A stretch of 64,000 nucleotides of DNA from Stutzerimonas nosocomialis. Its GTDB lineage: Bacteria; Pseudomonadota; Gammaproteobacteria; Pseudomonadales; Pseudomonadaceae. The stretch covers positions 1 to 64,000 of the forward strand of contig NZ_QLAE01000026.1 in assembly GCF_005876855.1 (NCBI RefSeq), written 5' to 3'. Below the pieces are notes generated by a model, which did not search any database, was not told where the DNA came from, and saw nothing but the letters and a program-made list of their open reading frames with translations. Below, piece after piece: positions 16,930 to 24,772 of the stretch (the first letter of the stretch is position 1; each line of letters opens with the position of its first letter). Made by a program: the position numbers and the translations under genes.

Positions 16930-17955
16930 TCACAGCTGCACGGGCGCGCGGCGGCACAGCGTCACCAGCGCCCGGACCCAGTCGGGATGGCCGTTCAGGC
17001 AGGGCACCAGCTGCAGGTCTTCCCCGCCGGCGGCGATGAACTGTTCCCTGCCGCGTTCACCGATCTCCTCCAGCGTCTCGATGCAATCGGCGACGAACGC
17101 AGGGCACATCACCAGCAGCTTGCGCACGCCCTGCTGGGCCAGCGCGTCCAGCCGCGCCTCGGTGTAGGGCTCGATCCATTTGGCGCGGCCCAGGCGTGAC
17201 TGGAATGCCATCGACCATTGCTCCGGCCTGAGTCCCGCCCGTTCGGCGAACCCCTCGGCGGACCGGAAGCACTGCGCACGGTAGCAGCTGGCGAGCACGT
17301 CGCCTTCGGCCCGCTGGCAGCAGTCGGCACCCTTGAGGCAGTGGTCGCCGCGCGGGTCGCGCTTGTGCAGATGGCGCTCGGGCAAGCCGTGGAAGCTCAG
17401 CAGCAGGTGATCGAAGCCCTCCTCCAGGTAGGGCCTGGCGCTCTCGACCAGGGCCTCGAGGTATTCGGGCTCGTCGTAGAACGGCTGCAGGACCGACAGC
17501 TGCAGCTCAAGCCGATGCGCGGCGATGACCCGCCGGGCCTCCTCGATCGCCGTCGTGGTGGTGCTGTCGGCGAACTGCGGATACAGCGGGGCGAAGGTCA
17601 CCCGGGTGATGCCCTGCCCGGCCAGGCGCAGCAGGGCGCGCTCGATCGACGGCTCGCCATAGCGCATCGCCAGCTCCACCGGCCCTTGGGTCCAGTGAGG
17701 CGCCACCGCCTCCTGCAGCTGCCGGCTCAGCGCGATCAGCGGCGAACCTTCGGGCCACCAGATCGAGGCGTAGGCATGGGCCGACTGGGCCGGGCGCCTG
17801 ACCAGGATCAGCGAGACCAGCAGCCGGCGCAGCGGCCAGGGCAGGTCGACCACGTGAGGGTCCATCAGAAACTGGTTCAGGTAGCGCCGCACATCGGCCA
17901 CCTCGGTGGACGCCGGAGACCCGAGGTTGACCAGCAATAACGCCTGCGTTGCCAT
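16930..17955 (-). CDS. hemH: Ferrochelatase
   Basis: A 341-residue ferrochelatase, the last enzyme of haem synthesis, inserting Fe2+ into protoporphyrin IX. Recognisable features are LLLVNLGSP at the start, [10 protein letters not shown], the active-site His in [11 protein letters not shown], and the C-terminal [15 protein letters not shown] with its conserved Glu. The ATG at 17955 starts MATQALL; an upstream ATG at 17988 would add an unrelated tail. It follows the epimerase gene by 48 bp and precedes the LitR-like gene by 116 bp. Placement in a light-controlled unit makes sense because protoporphyrin is a photosensitiser. Confidence 0.95.
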   Translation of the reverse strand: MATQALLLVNLGSPASTEVADVRRYLNQFLMDPHVVDLPWPLRRLLVSLILVRRPAQSAHAYASIWWPEGSPLIALSRQLQEAVAPHWTQGPVELAMRYGEPSIERALLRLAGQGITRVTFAPLYPQFADSTTTTAIEEARRVIAAHRLELQLSVLQPFYDEPEYLEALVESARPYLEEGFDHLLLSFHGLPERHLHKRDPRGDHCLKGADCCQRAEGDVLASCYRAQCFRSAEGFAERAGLRPEQWSMAFQSRLGRAKWIEPYTEARLDALAQQGVRKLLVMCPAFVADCIETLEEIGERGREQFIAAGGEDLQLVPCLNGHPDWVRALVTLCRRAPVQL

Positions 17956-18003
17956 GAATGGAAAGATCCTTGTCGTCGAAAAAAACACCGGGCGCCGGTT
18001 ACC

Positions 18004-18900
18004 TCACCGCAGCAGATCCGCCAGCGCCTGGTCCAGCGTCTCGAAGCGAAAGCCGAACCCCTCGGCCTGCAGGCGCGCCGGCACCGCCCGCTGCCCGCCG
18101 AGCAGCAACCCGGACAGCTCGCCCAGCGCCAGCTTGAGGGCAAACGCCGGAACCGCGAAGACGGCGGGACGTCGCAGCTGCGTCGCCAGGCTGCGGGTGA
18201 AGGTCTGGTTGCGCACCGGCTGTGGCGCGCAGGCGTTGAACGGGCCGCGGGCCTGCGGGTGGTGCAGCAAAAAATCGATCAGCGCGACCTGGTCATGCAG
18301 GTGAATCCAGGGCATCCATTGCTGCCCGTTGCCCAGCCGACCGCCAAGGCCCAGGCGAAAGGGCGGCAGCAAGCGCTGCAGGAAACCGCCCTCGCGGGCC
18401 AGGACGAGGCCGGTGCGCACCCGAACCACCCGTATCCCGAAGGCCTCGGCACGGCTCGCCGAGTCTTCCCAGGCCCGGCACAGGCGGCTGGCGAAGTCGT
18501 CGGTCAGCGGCTGGGCCTGCTCGGTCAGCTGCAGATCGCCGCCATCGCCATACCAGCCCACCGCCGAGCCCGAGATCAGCACCGCGGGGCGCTGCTCGCG
18601 CGTGGCGAGCCAGTCCACCAGCGTATCGCTGAGCGTGACGCGACTCTGCCAGAGCAGCTGGCGTCGCTTTTCGGTCCAGGGCCGGTCGGCAATCGGAGCG
18701 CCGGCCAGGTTGACCACGGCGTCGAGCGGCTCGCTGTCGAGCGCCTGCAGCTGGCCAATGCCCCGTACCTGGGTCCCGCAGCGCCGAGCAACCTCTTCGG
18801 GGCGGCGACTCCAGACGGTCAGGCGATGCCCCTGGGCCTGCCAGTGCGCGCAAAGCGCCCGGCCAATGAGCCCGGTACCTCCAGTCAGCAATAGGTGCAT
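18004..18900 (-). CDS. TIGR01777-family NAD(P)-dependent epimerase (YfcH-like)
   Basis: A 298-residue extended short-chain dehydrogenase/reductase. The nucleotide-binding start LLLTGGTGLIGRAL, the conserved NLAGAPIADRPW and the SGSAVGWYG motif define the TIGR01777/YfcH group, and the C-terminal tail carries the DUF1731-like end (GFRFETLDQALADLL). Substrate unknown. The start at 18900 has AGGAGG 7 nt upstream. It is the first gene of the leftward unit and is preceded by TGTACA-type boxes. Orthologues accompany photolyase genes in other pseudomonads, which supports a light or UV-response link. Confidence 0.88.
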   Translation of the reverse strand: MHLLLTGGTGLIGRALCAHWQAQGHRLTVWSRRPEEVARRCGTQVRGIGQLQALDSEPLDAVVNLAGAPIADRPWTEKRRQLLWQSRVTLSDTLVDWLATREQRPAVLISGSAVGWYGDGGDLQLTEQAQPLTDDFASRLCRAWEDSASRAEAFGIRVVRVRTGLVLAREGGFLQRLLPPFRLGLGGRLGNGQQWMPWIHLHDQVALIDFLLHHPQARGPFNACAPQPVRNQTFTRSLATQLRRPAVFAVPAFALKLALGELSGLLLGGQRAVPARLQAEGFGFRFETLDQALADLLR

Positions 18901-18946
18901 GGCGACCTCCTCGTCAGGCGGAACGCGCCCATCGGCGCCACGTCTC

Positions 18947-18972
18947 TGTACGGATAGCACGACACTGTACAA
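18947..18972 (-). promoter_or_regulatory. TGTAC boxes upstream of the epimerase-hemH-regulator unit
   Basis: Two copies of the TGTAC core lie 19 bp apart (18947-18951 and 18966-18972, the second TGTACAA). They sit 47-72 bp upstream of the epimerase start, in the promoter zone of the leftward unit. The same core is repeated in the divergent promoter region, so both units probably share one regulator, most likely the LitR-like protein. Confidence 0.6.
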
Positions 18973-19102
18973 CTTCCAGCGACTCACCGGGGCTGCCGGC
19001 TTCTCGTTCCTGCTGCGCAGGCCATGCGCCGTACCGCTTCAGGAACGCTGCGCCGTTGGGTTAGGAAGGTGATCGGTCATACAGGGCTCGCCCGGCGCCT
19101 CC

Positions 19103-19186
19103 TGTACAGCCGCTTTGACTTGTACAAGATCCGTTCTATGATTGTCTAAGTTGTACAGTTTTTATTTGATGTACAGATTTATGTAC
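19103..19186 (+). promoter_or_regulatory. Array of TGTACA operators upstream of the TudS/DUF1722 gene
   Basis: Five boxes are present: TGTACA at 19103-19108, 19121-19126, 19152-19157 and 19170-19175, plus TGTACG at 19182-19187. Two pairs have the same 18-bp periodicity (19103/19121 and 19152/19170). The second box lies immediately after a -35 element, so occupancy would block RNA polymerase. CarH/LitR-family regulators bind repeated TGTACA-type motifs over promoters, which fits the LitR-like gene in this cluster. Confidence 0.75.
19115..19142 (+). promoter_or_regulatory. Sigma-70 type promoter embedded in the TGTACA array
   Basis: A -35 TTGACT (19115-19120) and a -10 TATGAT (19137-19142) with a 16-bp spacer point toward the TudS/DUF1722 and photolyase genes. 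One TGTACA box fills the first six bases of the spacer and others flank the promoter, an arrangement expected for a repressed, light-released promoter. Confidence 0.7.
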
Positions 19187-19198
19187 GAGAGGTCCGCC

Positions 19199-20161
19199 AT
19201 GCCCATCCCCGACGCGCGCAGGATCCGCATCGGCATCAGCGCCTGCCTGCTGGGCAATCCGGTGCGCTACAACGGCGGGCACAAGGAGTCGCGCCTGTGC
19301 AGCCAGACACTGGCCGAGCACTTCGACTTCGTTCCGGTGTGCCCGGAAGTCGCGATCGGCCTGGGCACGCCGCGCGAGCCGATCCGTCTGGTCGGAGACC
19401 CGGCCGATCCACGCGCGGTCGGCACGGTGGACCGCGCGCGGGACGTCACCGATGCCCTTGCCGCCCATGGCCGGCGCATGGCGCGCGAACTGGGCGACAT
19501 CTGCGGCTACATCCTGATGCAGAAATCCCCGTCCTGCGGCATGGAGCGGGTCAAGGTCTACCGCCACGAGGGCCACCCCAGCGGGCGCGGCGGCACCGGC
19601 ATCTTCGCCCGTGAACTGCTCGAAGCCCGCCCGGATCTGCCAGTGGAAGAAGAGGGCAGGCTCAATGACCCGGTGCTGCGGGAAAACTTCCTGACCCGGG
19701 TATTCGCCTATGCCGAATGGCAGCGCCTGCTGGCCGGCGAGCTGACGGCCAAGGCGCTCATGGATTACCACGCGCGCTACAAGTACCAGCTGATGGCCCA
19801 CGATCCGCAGCAGTACCGCGCGCTCGGCCAGCGCCTGTCGAACCTCGGCGGGCAACCCCTGCGCGAGGTCGGCGCGCACTACTTCAGCCAGCTGATGGCG
19901 GCCCTGAAGAAGACCGCCACCCGCGGCACCCACAGCAACGTGCTGCAGCACATGGCCGGCTATCTCAAGCGCGCCCTGAGCGCGGACGAAAAACAGGAAA
20001 TGCAGCACCTGATCAGCCAGTACCGCGAAGGCATCGTGCCGCTGGTGGTGCCGTTGACGCTGCTCAAGCACCACCTGCGCCGGCACCCGGACGGCTACCT
20101 CGCACGTCAGGCCTACCTGCAACCGCACCCGGAACGACTCAGCCTGCGTAACGCCATCTGA
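19199..20161 (+). CDS. TudS-like DUF523 domain fused to DUF1722 (YbgA) domain
   Basis: A 320-residue two-domain protein. The N-terminal DUF523 half (about 8-155) has the three Cys that hold a [4Fe-4S] cluster in the thiouracil desulfidase TudS: Cys16 (SACLLG), Cys48 (VCPEVAIGLGTPREPIRL) and Cys113 (KSPSCG). The C-terminal DUF1722 half (about 195-310: YHARYKYQLMAH, THSNVLQHMAGYLK) matches E. coli YbgA, whose gene adjoins phrB. The start at 19199 follows GAGAGG. It is the first gene after the TGTACA promoter and precedes the photolyase remnant by 57 bp. A role in clearing thiolated or damaged bases after light stress is inference only. Confidence 0.85.
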   Translation: MPIPDARRIRIGISACLLGNPVRYNGGHKESRLCSQTLAEHFDFVPVCPEVAIGLGTPREPIRLVGDPADPRAVGTVDRARDVTDALAAHGRRMARELGDICGYILMQKSPSCGMERVKVYRHEGHPSGRGGTGIFARELLEARPDLPVEEEGRLNDPVLRENFLTRVFAYAEWQRLLAGELTAKALMDYHARYKYQLMAHDPQQYRALGQRLSNLGGQPLREVGAHYFSQLMAALKKTATRGTHSNVLQHMAGYLKRALSADEKQEMQHLISQYREGIVPLVVPLTLLKHHLRRHPDGYLARQAYLQPHPERLSLRNAI

Positions 20162-20218
20162 CATGACCTTCCCGATATCCCCGGCGGCGACGTCCGGGCA
20201 GCGGCCGAGCGCGCCAAC

Positions 20219-20839
20219 ATGACCCAGCTCTACTGGCTGCGCACCGACCTGCGCGTGAGCGACAACACCGCGCTCAGCGCGGCCATGGCCGCCGGCCCCA
20301 CCGTGGCGCTCTACCTGATCACGCCGGGCCAGTGGCGAAGCCATGACGACGCCCCCTGCAAGGTCGACTTCTGGCTGCGCAACCTGAGCGCCGTGAAGCG
20401 CGAGCTGGAACGGCTCAACGTGCCCTTGCTGGTGCGCACGCTGGATCGTTGGGACGAGGTGCCGGCGCTGCTGGCAGCGCTGTGCCGCCGGCATGCGCTG
20501 CGCGCCATCCATGTCAACGAGGAATACGGCGTCAACGAACAGCGCCGCGACCAGGCCGTGGCCGCCGCGTTGCAACCCTCGGACGTGCCGCTGCGCCGGC
20601 ACCTGGATCAGCTGTTCGCGCCCGGCTTCGACCCGCAGGGGCGCTTTCTGCGTCATTGGCTGCCGGAGCTGGCGGGCCTCGATGACCGCGCCATCCACGA
20701 CCCCGTCGCCCGCGCGGGCCTCTTCAAGACGCCTTACCTACCGCCCATCGTCGACCTGGCCCAAAGCCGAGAAAGAGTCCTGTCGGCCTTCAAGAACCTG
20801 TCGCGAACGGCCGATACGCTGAATGTCCCGGGCGCTTAG
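20219..20839 (+). pseudogene. phrB: Internally deleted deoxyribodipyrimidine photolyase
   Basis: A 206-codon open frame with both ends of a photolyase but no middle. Residues 1 to about 137 are the antenna-binding Rossmann domain (YWLRTDLRVSDNTAL, HVNEEYGVNEQRRD, LDQLFAPG). From about residue 138 the frame jumps to the last 70 residues ([35 protein letters not shown]). Family members have about 470-480 residues, so roughly 265 residues of the helical FAD- and DNA-binding domain are missing. The join near 20629 is in frame and the start and stop are intact, which points to a recent clean deletion. The product cannot bind FAD or repair pyrimidine dimers. Confidence 0.85.
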
Positions 20840-20847
20840 GCGAAGGG

Positions 20848-20936
20848 GCCGTCGCAACCGCATGGCGACGGCACCGTCAGGCATCCGGGGCCACCTTCGG
20901 GGGAGGGGCCGACCGGGGATCCAGGGGGATCCCCGG
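20848..20936. repeat. Two hairpins after the photolyase remnant
   Basis: GCCGTCGC (20848-20855) pairs with GCGACGGC (20865-20872) across a 9-nt loop. Further on, CCGGGGATCC (20913-20922) pairs perfectly with GGATCCCCGG (20927-20936) across the loop AGGG. Neither is followed by a T-run. They lie between the light cluster and the chemoreceptor gene and may mark the end of the light-regulated transcript. Confidence 0.5.
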
Positions 20937-21015
20937 CCGTGCAGGCATACCAGGTAACAACGCACGAACCTACCTATGGCCAGGGATGCGCCGCTCCTAC
21001 ACTGCGAGACACACC

Positions 21016-22512
21016 ATGAGCAGTACCGAACTCACGCTGCAAAGCCACTACCGCCAAGCCGACCGCATCATGATCGGCGTCCTCTGGCTGCTCTTCGCCT
21101 GCTCCCTCGGACTGGGCGCCTTCCATGGCCACTGGGTCCAGGCCGTGGTCATCGGCGGCGGCACCGCCGTCTCGATGACCGTCCTCTACCAGCTCATCCC
21201 GGGCCAGCGCCTGCTGCGCTGCATGATCGGCGCCGCCTTCATGGTCATGTCGGCGCTGCACATCAATCAGGCCCACGGCCTGCTGGAAGTCCACTTCGGC
21301 ATCTTCGCCCTGCTCGCCTTCCTGGTCTATTACCGTGACTGGCTGCCGATCGTGGTGGCGGCAGCGACCATCGCGGTCCATCACCTGACCTTCTTCGCCC
21401 TGCAGCAGCAGGGCGCGCAGGTGTTCATGGTGGAGCACGGCAGCTGGGGCACGGTGTTCCTGCACGGGCTCTACGTGGTGCTGGAAACGACGATCCTGAT
21501 CTACCTGGCGCTGCGCGGCCATGCCGAGGCCCGCGAAGGCGAGGCGCTGGTGAGCGCCGTGGTGGGCCTGACCGCGAGCGGCGAGCGGGTCGACCTGCGC
21601 CACCGCAGCCAGGTCAGCGGCCCGGTGGCCAGCCGCTTCAACCGTTTCCTCGACCAGCTCGGTGAGCTGGTCGGCGCGGTGCTGCACGACACGCGGGGCC
21701 TGGACGGCACCGCCAGCAACCTGGGCGAGGCGACCCGCCAGCTGCGTGAAGGATCGTCCCGCCAGCTGCACGAGACCGCCTACATGGCCGGCGCGATGCA
21801 GCAGATGAGCGAAGCGATAGACGAGGTGGCCGGCAACGCCGAACGCGCCTCCCAGGCCGCCCGGGATGCCACCCTCAAGGCCGAGGAAGGACGCCGCGCG
21901 GTCGGCGAAACCCGTACCGTGATCGCCCATCTCGCCGAGCGGATCGACGGCACCGATGCGCTGGTGCAGGACCTGGCCGGGCAGTCCGAAGAGATCGGGC
22001 GGGTCCTGGAGGTGATCCGATCCATCGCCGACCAGACCAACCTGCTGGCACTCAATGCGGCGATCGAGGCCGCCCGTGCCGGCGACCAGGGCCGAGGCTT
22101 CGCGGTGGTCGCCGACGAGGTGCGCAACCTGGCGCAGAAGACGGCCGCCTCGACGCTGGAGATCCAGGACATCATCGGCCGCCTGCAGCAAGGCAGCCGC
22201 CGCGCCGCCAGCGCCATGCAGGACAGCCGCCAGGGCGTCGCCCGTTGCGTCGAGGACAGCCAGCGGACCACGGCGCTGCTGGAGGCGATGGCCACGCAGA
22301 TCGCCTCGATCAGCCAGATGAACGACCTGATCGCCGCGGCGACCCATCAGCAGGCCAGCGTCTCCGTCGAGGTCAGCCAGCACCTGCTCAGCGTGCAGCA
22401 GGTCGCCGAGCGCAACTCCACCGATGCCCGCTCCCTCGACCATGACAGCCAGAGCCTGCGTACCCTGGCCAACCGGCTGGGCGAGGTGACCGGGCGCTTC
22501 GCGATCGACTGA
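21016..22512 (+). CDS. Methyl-accepting chemotaxis protein with a multi-pass membrane sensor
   Basis: A 498-residue chemoreceptor. The N-terminal third (about 15-175) is hydrophobic, with five or six membrane helices and no large periplasmic loop. His residues are concentrated in and near the helices ([25 protein letters not shown]-like AVHHLTFF). A short HAMP-like linker leads to a classic signalling domain whose hairpin tip contains [18 protein letters not shown] and [18 protein letters not shown]. Such a layout suits sensing within or at the membrane, such as redox, light or a lipophilic ligand, but the cue is unknown. Start at 21016 is tentative; an in-frame ATG at 20986 is possible. Confidence 0.88.
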   Translation: MSSTELTLQSHYRQADRIMIGVLWLLFACSLGLGAFHGHWVQAVVIGGGTAVSMTVLYQLIPGQRLLRCMIGAAFMVMSALHINQAHGLLEVHFGIFALLAFLVYYRDWLPIVVAAATIAVHHLTFFALQQQGAQVFMVEHGSWGTVFLHGLYVVLETTILIYLALRGHAEAREGEALVSAVVGLTASGERVDLRHRSQVSGPVASRFNRFLDQLGELVGAVLHDTRGLDGTASNLGEATRQLREGSSRQLHETAYMAGAMQQMSEAIDEVAGNAERASQAARDATLKAEEGRRAVGETRTVIAHLAERIDGTDALVQDLAGQSEEIGRVLEVIRSIADQTNLLALNAAIEAARAGDQGRGFAVVADEVRNLAQKTAASTLEIQDIIGRLQQGSRRAASAMQDSRQGVARCVEDSQRTTALLEAMATQIASISQMNDLIAAATHQQASVSVEVSQHLLSVQQVAERNSTDARSLDHDSQSLRTLANRLGEVTGRFAID

Positions 22513-22529
22513 GCGCGCCGGCCCGCCGC

Positions 22530-23456
22530 TCAGCCGAGGGCCATGTCGAGGAACATCATCACGCCGAAGCCCACCATCAGGCCGACGGTCGCCGGTGTCT
22601 GGTGGCCGTTGCGGTGGGTTTCGGGGATCACCTCGTGGGACACCACGAAGATCATCGCCCCCGCCGCCAGCCCCATGCTCATCGGGTAGGCCACGGCGAA
22701 CCCGCTCGACAGGCCCAGCCCGACCAGCGCCCCGAGCGGCTCCATCAGCCCCGACGCCATGGCCACCAGCGCCGACTTCCAGGCCGACAGCCCGGTCGTG
22801 CGCAACGCCAGCGCCACCGCCAGCCCCTCGGGAATGTCCTGGATGGAAATCGCCGTGGTCAGCGGCAGGCCGACCTTCAGGTCGCCGCTGGCGAAGCTGA
22901 CGCCGATCGCCATGCCCTCGGGCAGGTTGTGCAGCGTGATCGCCAGGACGAACAGCCATACCCGGCTGATGCGGGCGGCGTTCGGACCGCAGCGGCCGAC
23001 GCTCTCGTGCTCGTGGGGGGTGAAGTAATCCAGGCCCAGCATCAGCAAGGCGCCCAGGCCGAGCCCGACCACCACGGTCAGCGCCGCGGCCGGCCCGTTG
23101 CCGAAGATCGCCTCGGCGGCCTCCATGCCCGGCAGGATCAACGAAAACGAGCTGGCCGCCAGCATCATGCCGGCGGCGAAACCGAGCATGCTGTCCTGGG
23201 TGCGTCCGGAAATCTCGCGAAAGCCCACCGCCAGCAGGGCGCCGACGGCCGTCGCGGCAAACCCGGCACTGCCGCCGAGCAGGGCGTAGCCCAGGTGCGA
23301 CTGGTTGTCCCCCTGGAAGGCGTTGTAGAGGCTCGCTGCGAGCAGCCCGAGGACGATCAGCCCGACGCCGCCAAAGCCCAGCGCGAGTCGCGGGCGGGCC
23401 TGGGCTTGCGCCCGCCAGGCGGCGCGGAAGGTGGTGTAGTCCGAAAGGTTTGCCAT
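22530..23456 (-). CDS. ZIP-family divalent metal transporter
   Basis: A 308-residue inner-membrane protein with about eight helices. The ZIP signature is clear: the metal-site helices contain HNLPEGMAIGVSF and QDIPEGLAVALAL, and the loop before them carries a His-rich stretch (FTPHEHESVG). By family it moves Zn2+ or a related divalent metal into the cytoplasm. The start at 23456 (MANLSDYTTFRAAW) is the first that gives a sensible N-terminus. It converges on the chemoreceptor gene with 17 bp between stops and is divergent from the aldo/keto reductase gene. No Zur-like site was recognised. Confidence 0.88.
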   Translation of the reverse strand: MANLSDYTTFRAAWRAQAQARPRLALGFGGVGLIVLGLLAASLYNAFQGDNQSHLGYALLGGSAGFAATAVGALLAVGFREISGRTQDSMLGFAAGMMLAASSFSLILPGMEAAEAIFGNGPAAALTVVVGLGLGALLMLGLDYFTPHEHESVGRCGPNAARISRVWLFVLAITLHNLPEGMAIGVSFASGDLKVGLPLTTAISIQDIPEGLAVALALRTTGLSAWKSALVAMASGLMEPLGALVGLGLSSGFAVAYPMSMGLAAGAMIFVVSHEVIPETHRNGHQTPATVGLMVGFGVMMFLDMALG

Positions 23457-23762
23457 GGAAGTCCTAGCGCAGTCGGAGAAGGGAAAAACGCAGGGCCGGC
23501 GGCGGCCGATCGCATAGCCATGAGACCCGTGCCGGGTCGATTCTGCTCTGCATGGCTTGCGGCAGGACGCCGAGGCATCCGCCGCGAAGATGGCACCACG
23601 AACGAACGCAAAAGGCACGCTCCGGTTTTCGATCGCCTCGATCGACGAGTGCGCTGCCAACGCTGGCGCGACCCGACCACCGCCCGGAACGATCGGCCAG
23701 GGTGCCTGTTCGGATGAAGAACGCCGCGCAGGCGGCACCACCCAGACGAATCAGGAGGACCT
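23457..23762. other. Divergent intergenic region between the ZIP gene and the aldo/keto reductase
   Basis: A 306-bp gap with no supported gene. It must contain two divergent promoters. By eye I see no clear -35/-10 pair, no Zur-like palindrome and no terminator. Confidence 0.4.
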
Positions 23763-24740
23763 ATGCGTATCTCGCTTCCACGCCTCGGTTTCGGCGGCGC
23801 GCCGCTGGGCAACATGTTCAAGCCCCTCGACGAAGCCACCGCGGACGCCACGCTGGCGGCCGCCTGGGAGGCCGGTATCCGCTACTACGACACCTCGCCG
23901 CACTATGGCGCGGGCCTCTCCGAACAGCGCTTCGGCCGACTGCTGGCCGACAAGCGCCGCGACGACTACGTGCTCAGCACCAAGGTCGGCCGTCTGCTGC
24001 AGCCCGCCGACAAGCCCGACAACGCACCGCCATTCGTCGACGAGCTGCCCAATCACCGCGTCCTCGACTACTCCGCCGACGGCGCGCGCCGCTCCCTCGA
24101 AGCGAGCCTGGAGCGGCTCGGCGTCGATCGCATCGATGTGGTCTACATCCACGACGTGTCCGAAGACCAGCATGGCCCGCAGTGGACCGAGTATTTCGAC
24201 CAGGCCATGAAGGGGGCGGCCAAGGCGCTGACCCGGATGCGCGAGGAGGGCATGATCCGCGGCTGGGGCCTTGGCGTGAACCTGGTCGAGCCCTGCCGCA
24301 TGGCCCTGGAGCAATCCGACCCGGACGTCTTCCTGCTGGCCGGCCGCTATTCCCTGCTGGACCATCGCGAGGCGCTCGATACGCTGTTTCCACGGTGCGT
24401 CGAACGCGGTGTCGGCATCGTCGTCGGCGGGCCGTTCAACTCCGGCGTGCTGGCCGGCGGGCAGAACTACGACTACGCCGAGGCGCCGGAGGAGATCCGC
24501 CGCAGGACGGCCGAGATCGAAGCCGTCTGCCAGCGCTTCGACGTCGACCTGCGGGCCGCGGCCCTGCAGTTCTGCCTGGCGCATCCGGCGGTGCTGGCCG
24601 CGATCCCCGGCACCAGCAACCCGAAGCGTCCGGCGCAGTACGTGCAGCAGTTCGAGGCAACGATTCCGGCCGAGTTCTGGCAGGCGTTGAAGGCGCAAAA
24701 GCTGCTGCCCGACGACGTGCCGGTCCCCGAAGGCCGCTAG
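23763..24740 (+). CDS. Aldo/keto reductase (D-threo-aldose 1-dehydrogenase/pyridoxal dehydrogenase type)
   Basis: A 325-residue TIM-barrel NAD(P)-dependent oxidoreductase. The catalytic tetrad is visible: Asp and Tyr in RYYDTSPHYGAG, Lys in VLSTKVGR, and His in VYIHDVSED. The cofactor end IPGTSNPKRPAQ is present. It resembles aldose and pyridoxal 4-dehydrogenases such as the D-threo-aldose 1-dehydrogenase group, but substrate cannot be told from sequence. The start has a strong AGGAGG 4 nt upstream. It stands alone, with the ABC importer genes converging from the right. Confidence 0.88.
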   Translation: MRISLPRLGFGGAPLGNMFKPLDEATADATLAAAWEAGIRYYDTSPHYGAGLSEQRFGRLLADKRRDDYVLSTKVGRLLQPADKPDNAPPFVDELPNHRVLDYSADGARRSLEASLERLGVDRIDVVYIHDVSEDQHGPQWTEYFDQAMKGAAKALTRMREEGMIRGWGLGVNLVEPCRMALEQSDPDVFLLAGRYSLLDHREALDTLFPRCVERGVGIVVGGPFNSGVLAGGQNYDYAEAPEEIRRRTAEIEAVCQRFDVDLRAAALQFCLAHPAVLAAIPGTSNPKRPAQYVQQFEATIPAEFWQALKAQKLLPDDVPVPEGR

Positions 24741-24772
24741 GCCCGGCGCAGGGAATGGTCAGTCGGCGTCGG

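Noticed and set aside
20219-20839. A naturally short, functional photolyase-like protein
   Set aside because: Both ends align to distant parts of a full photolyase and the essential FAD domain is absent, so deletion explains it better.
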